Source: SFDP01 sp051653625
GTDB lineage: Bacteria > Bacillota > Clostridia > Lachnospirales > Lachnospiraceae
Direction: 5' to 3'
Assembly: GCA_051653625.1 (NCBI GenBank)
Contig: JBOFWM010000073.1
Span: 1-35,440 of the forward strand
DNA length: 35,440 nt
Position numbers and translations under genes: made by a program. Position 1 is the first letter of the stretch. Each line of letters begins with the position of its first letter. The notes beneath the pieces were generated by a model. That model had not been told where the DNA came from and searched no databases. It worked only from the letters and a program-made list of their open reading frames with translations. This document shows positions 33,640 to 35,440 of this stretch, in pieces.

Positions 33640-34496
33640 CAATACTTAACTCCTTTTTTTTCAATTTTAAACATACACAGAGTTAGTAGCATGATTAAGA
33701 AAAATAAAATAACTGATTGTGCTGCTGCACTTCCAAATCGAAAATTAAAAAATGCATCTCGATATATTGAATATACAATTAAATTTGTACTCTCTCCTGG
33801 TCCACCTTCTGTTAATATCTTTACTTGCCCAAATGATTGAAACGCTTGAATTACATTTACAACGAGTGTATAAAAAATAATTGGACTTAATCCTGGAACC
33901 GTCAGATACCAAAATTTTTTCATTCCATTTGCACCATCTATAGATGCTCTTTGATAAATAGAATCATCAATATTACTCAGACCTGCTGAAAAATACAAAA
34001 AATTTATTCCACTGTTTAGCCAAGCTGTTAAAATTGCAACACATATTAATGCATATTTAGGATCTGCAACCCAATTAATATTAAAATCAAAAAGTTTATT
34101 TACAATCCCTATTGTTGGATGCAACATAACTTTAAAAACCATCGCTGCTGAACTTGATGCAATTGCCATGGGCAAAGCATATGTTGTACTAAAATAACGA
34201 ATTCCTGGAAATGTTTTTTGACATAAAATTGCACCTATTAAACCAATACTCATACTAACGCTGACAACAATCACTACATATAGAATTGTCACCATAAGAC
34301 TATTATGAAATGAAGTTGATTTTAATATTTCAATATAATTATCAAGTCCTACAAAAATTTTTGCTTCTCCCATTTTATTTGTTTTATATAAACTCAAATA
34401 TATCGTTTTTAAAAATGGATAAAATAAAAATATACTAAATATAATTAACGATGGAATAATATAAAAATATCCATCTACCTTATTAAATTTTTTCAA
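33639..34496 (-). CDS. ugpA: ABC transporter permease (UgpA-like)
   Basis: A 285-residue MalF/UgpA-family permease with about six transmembrane helices. The EAA loop is YQRASIDGANGMKKFWYLTVPGL, followed by the conserved TEGGPGESTN segment. Start is TTG at 34496, directly after the stop of the ATPase gene, with GGAGGA seven bases upstream; no better in-frame ATG exists. It is cotranscribed with ugpC and ugpE. Confidence 0.88.
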   Translation of the reverse strand: MKKFNKVDGYFYIIPSLIIFSIFLFYPFLKTIYLSLYKTNKMGEAKIFVGLDNYIEILKSTSFHNSLMVTILYVVIVVSVSMSIGLIGAILCQKTFPGIRYFSTTYALPMAIASSSAAMVFKVMLHPTIGIVNKLFDFNINWVADPKYALICVAILTAWLNSGINFLYFSAGLSNIDDSIYQRASIDGANGMKKFWYLTVPGLSPIIFYTLVVNVIQAFQSFGQVKILTEGGPGESTNLIVYSIYRDAFFNFRFGSAAAQSVILFFLIMLLTLCMFKIEKKGVKY

Positions 34497-35440
34497 TTAA
34501 AATCCTCCTATGATATTTTCTTCTGTTTCTATATCAAAAAATCTTATATTTTTATGTAATATACGCACATGAATTATATCATTAGCATTAATTTTCGTCT
34601 GTTTTTTTTCTTTTATAATTAATGATGTTTCATCAAGTAATCCATGAAGTAACACTTCATGTCCAAGCATTTCCTTTACTTCTATTTTAATACTTAATGA
34701 ATTATTCTCTTCTTTTGTAACTTCTATATCCTCTGGTCGTACCCCCAAAATCATTTGTTTATTGATATAGCCGCAAAACTCTAATGCATTTCCAATTTGA
34801 TCTGAAAGTGCGATTTTTTGTTTCCAAAACTCAAGAAAATATCCATATGTATTCTTTCTTAATTTACATTCTATAAAATTCATACTAGGTGATCCTATAA
34901 AACCTGCCACAAATTTATTGATTGGATTTCTATATAGATTTTTGGGTGTATCAACTTGTTGAATTATTCCATCTTTAAGAACTACAATTTTTGTTCCCAG
35001 CGTCATTGCTTCTGTTTGATCATGTGTAACATAAATAACTGTTGTCTTCATTTCTTTATGTAATCTTGCTAATTCTACTCGCATTTGCATACGCAATTTA
35101 GCATCTAAATTGGATAAAGGTTCATCCATTAAGTATAAATTGGGAGATAATGCTAATACACTTGCAATTGCAACTCTTTGTTTTTGTCCACCAGATAATG
35201 CATTTGGTTTTCGATCTAATAAATGATCAATTGATAACATTTTTGCAACTTCTTTTACTTTTAAATCAATTGAATTTTTATCTACTTTTTTCATTTTTTG
35301 TCCAAATGCAATATTTTCATATACATTCATATAAGGATATAACGCATAATTTTGAAATACCATTGAAAGATTACGATCTTTAGATTCCACATAATTACAT
35401 AATTTTCCATCAATCCATAATTCTCCTGATGAAATATCTT
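34497..35440 (-). CDS. ugpC: ABC transporter ATPase (UgpC/MsmK-like), N-terminus outside window
   Basis: The gene runs off the right edge: an open frame continues from 34497 to at least 35438, so a GTG at 35390 is internal and not the start. Visible are the pre-Q-loop stretch DISSGELWIDGK, the Q-loop MVFQNYALYPYM, signature LSGGQKQRVAIA, Walker B LYLMDEPLSNLD and H-loop YVTHDQTEAM. The C-terminal regulatory TOBE-type domain (about the last 120 residues) contains ILGVRPEDIEV. Walker A lies outside. It is the first visible gene of the ugpCAEB unit; any promoter is beyond the edge. Confidence 0.9.
   Translation of the reverse strand, partial: DISSGELWIDGKLCNYVESKDRNLSMVFQNYALYPYMNVYENIAFGQKMKKVDKNSIDLKVKEVAKMLSIDHLLDRKPNALSGGQKQRVAIASVLALSPNLYLMDEPLSNLDAKLRMQMRVELARLHKEMKTTVIYVTHDQTEAMTLGTKIVVLKDGIIQQVDTPKNLYRNPINKFVAGFIGSPSMNFIECKLRKNTYGYFLEFWKQKIALSDQIGNALEFCGYINKQMILGVRPEDIEVTKEENNSLSIKIEVKEMLGHEVLLHGLLDETSLIIKEKKQTKINANDIIHVRILHKNIRFFDIETEENIIGGF

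Overview
AT-rich window of Clostridia type, most likely Lachnospiraceae. The grounds are a single-chain glycyl-tRNA synthetase, the era-yqzL-recO-glyS order, a giant fused 2-hydroxyacyl-CoA dehydratase activase, a presequence-protease-like M16 peptidase and DUF4349 and YibE/F proteins. No rRNA, tRNA or CRISPR array was seen.

Layout. (1) 13-3397, plus strand: a four-gene ECF-type uptake operon for hydroxymethylpyrimidine/thiamine (ykoF-E-D-C type). (2) 3354-6024, minus: a lipoprotein alkaline phosphatase followed by a YibE/F membrane protein, with Pho-box-like repeats upstream. (3) About 6334-11500: a degraded mobile region of mixed, partly higher GC. It holds an IS1182-like transposase tail, a cut conjugative-element sigma-like gene, a cargo trio (AraC with an amber codon, SRPBCC, AlkD-type DNA repair), two small HTH regulators, a cut PcfB gene, a DUF5348 gene and a RepA-like gene. 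No integrase, relaxase or coupling protein is left, so it looks immobile. (4) 11512-20914, minus: a tightly packed housekeeping cluster running rhomboid-like membrane protein, sigma-like protein, M16 peptidase, DUF4349, era, yqzL, recO, lipoprotein, glyS. (5) 21124-25359, plus: the 1411-residue dehydratase activase. (6) 25381-28758, minus: a ZnuABC-type metal transporter operon with two small downstream genes. (7) 28972-29799, plus: a GH25 lysozyme. (8) 29831-30385, minus: a MntP manganese exporter. (9) 30471 to the right edge, minus: a glycerol-3-phosphate/glycerophosphodiester system, ugpC(partial)-A-E-B, then ugpQ.

How they fit. Two loci concern phosphate scavenging (alkaline phosphatase; Ugp plus the phosphodiesterase UgpQ). 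Two concern metal homeostasis (Znu-type uptake and MntP export), and both of these carry a similar palindromic element next to a recognisable promoter. The mobile region sits directly against the glyS stop codon.

No complete undescribed system is evident. The strongest leads are the sigma-70-like protein without region 4 inside the housekeeping cluster, the shared metal-operator candidate, the double-cysteine lipoprotein in the metal operon, and the scars of the decayed conjugative element.
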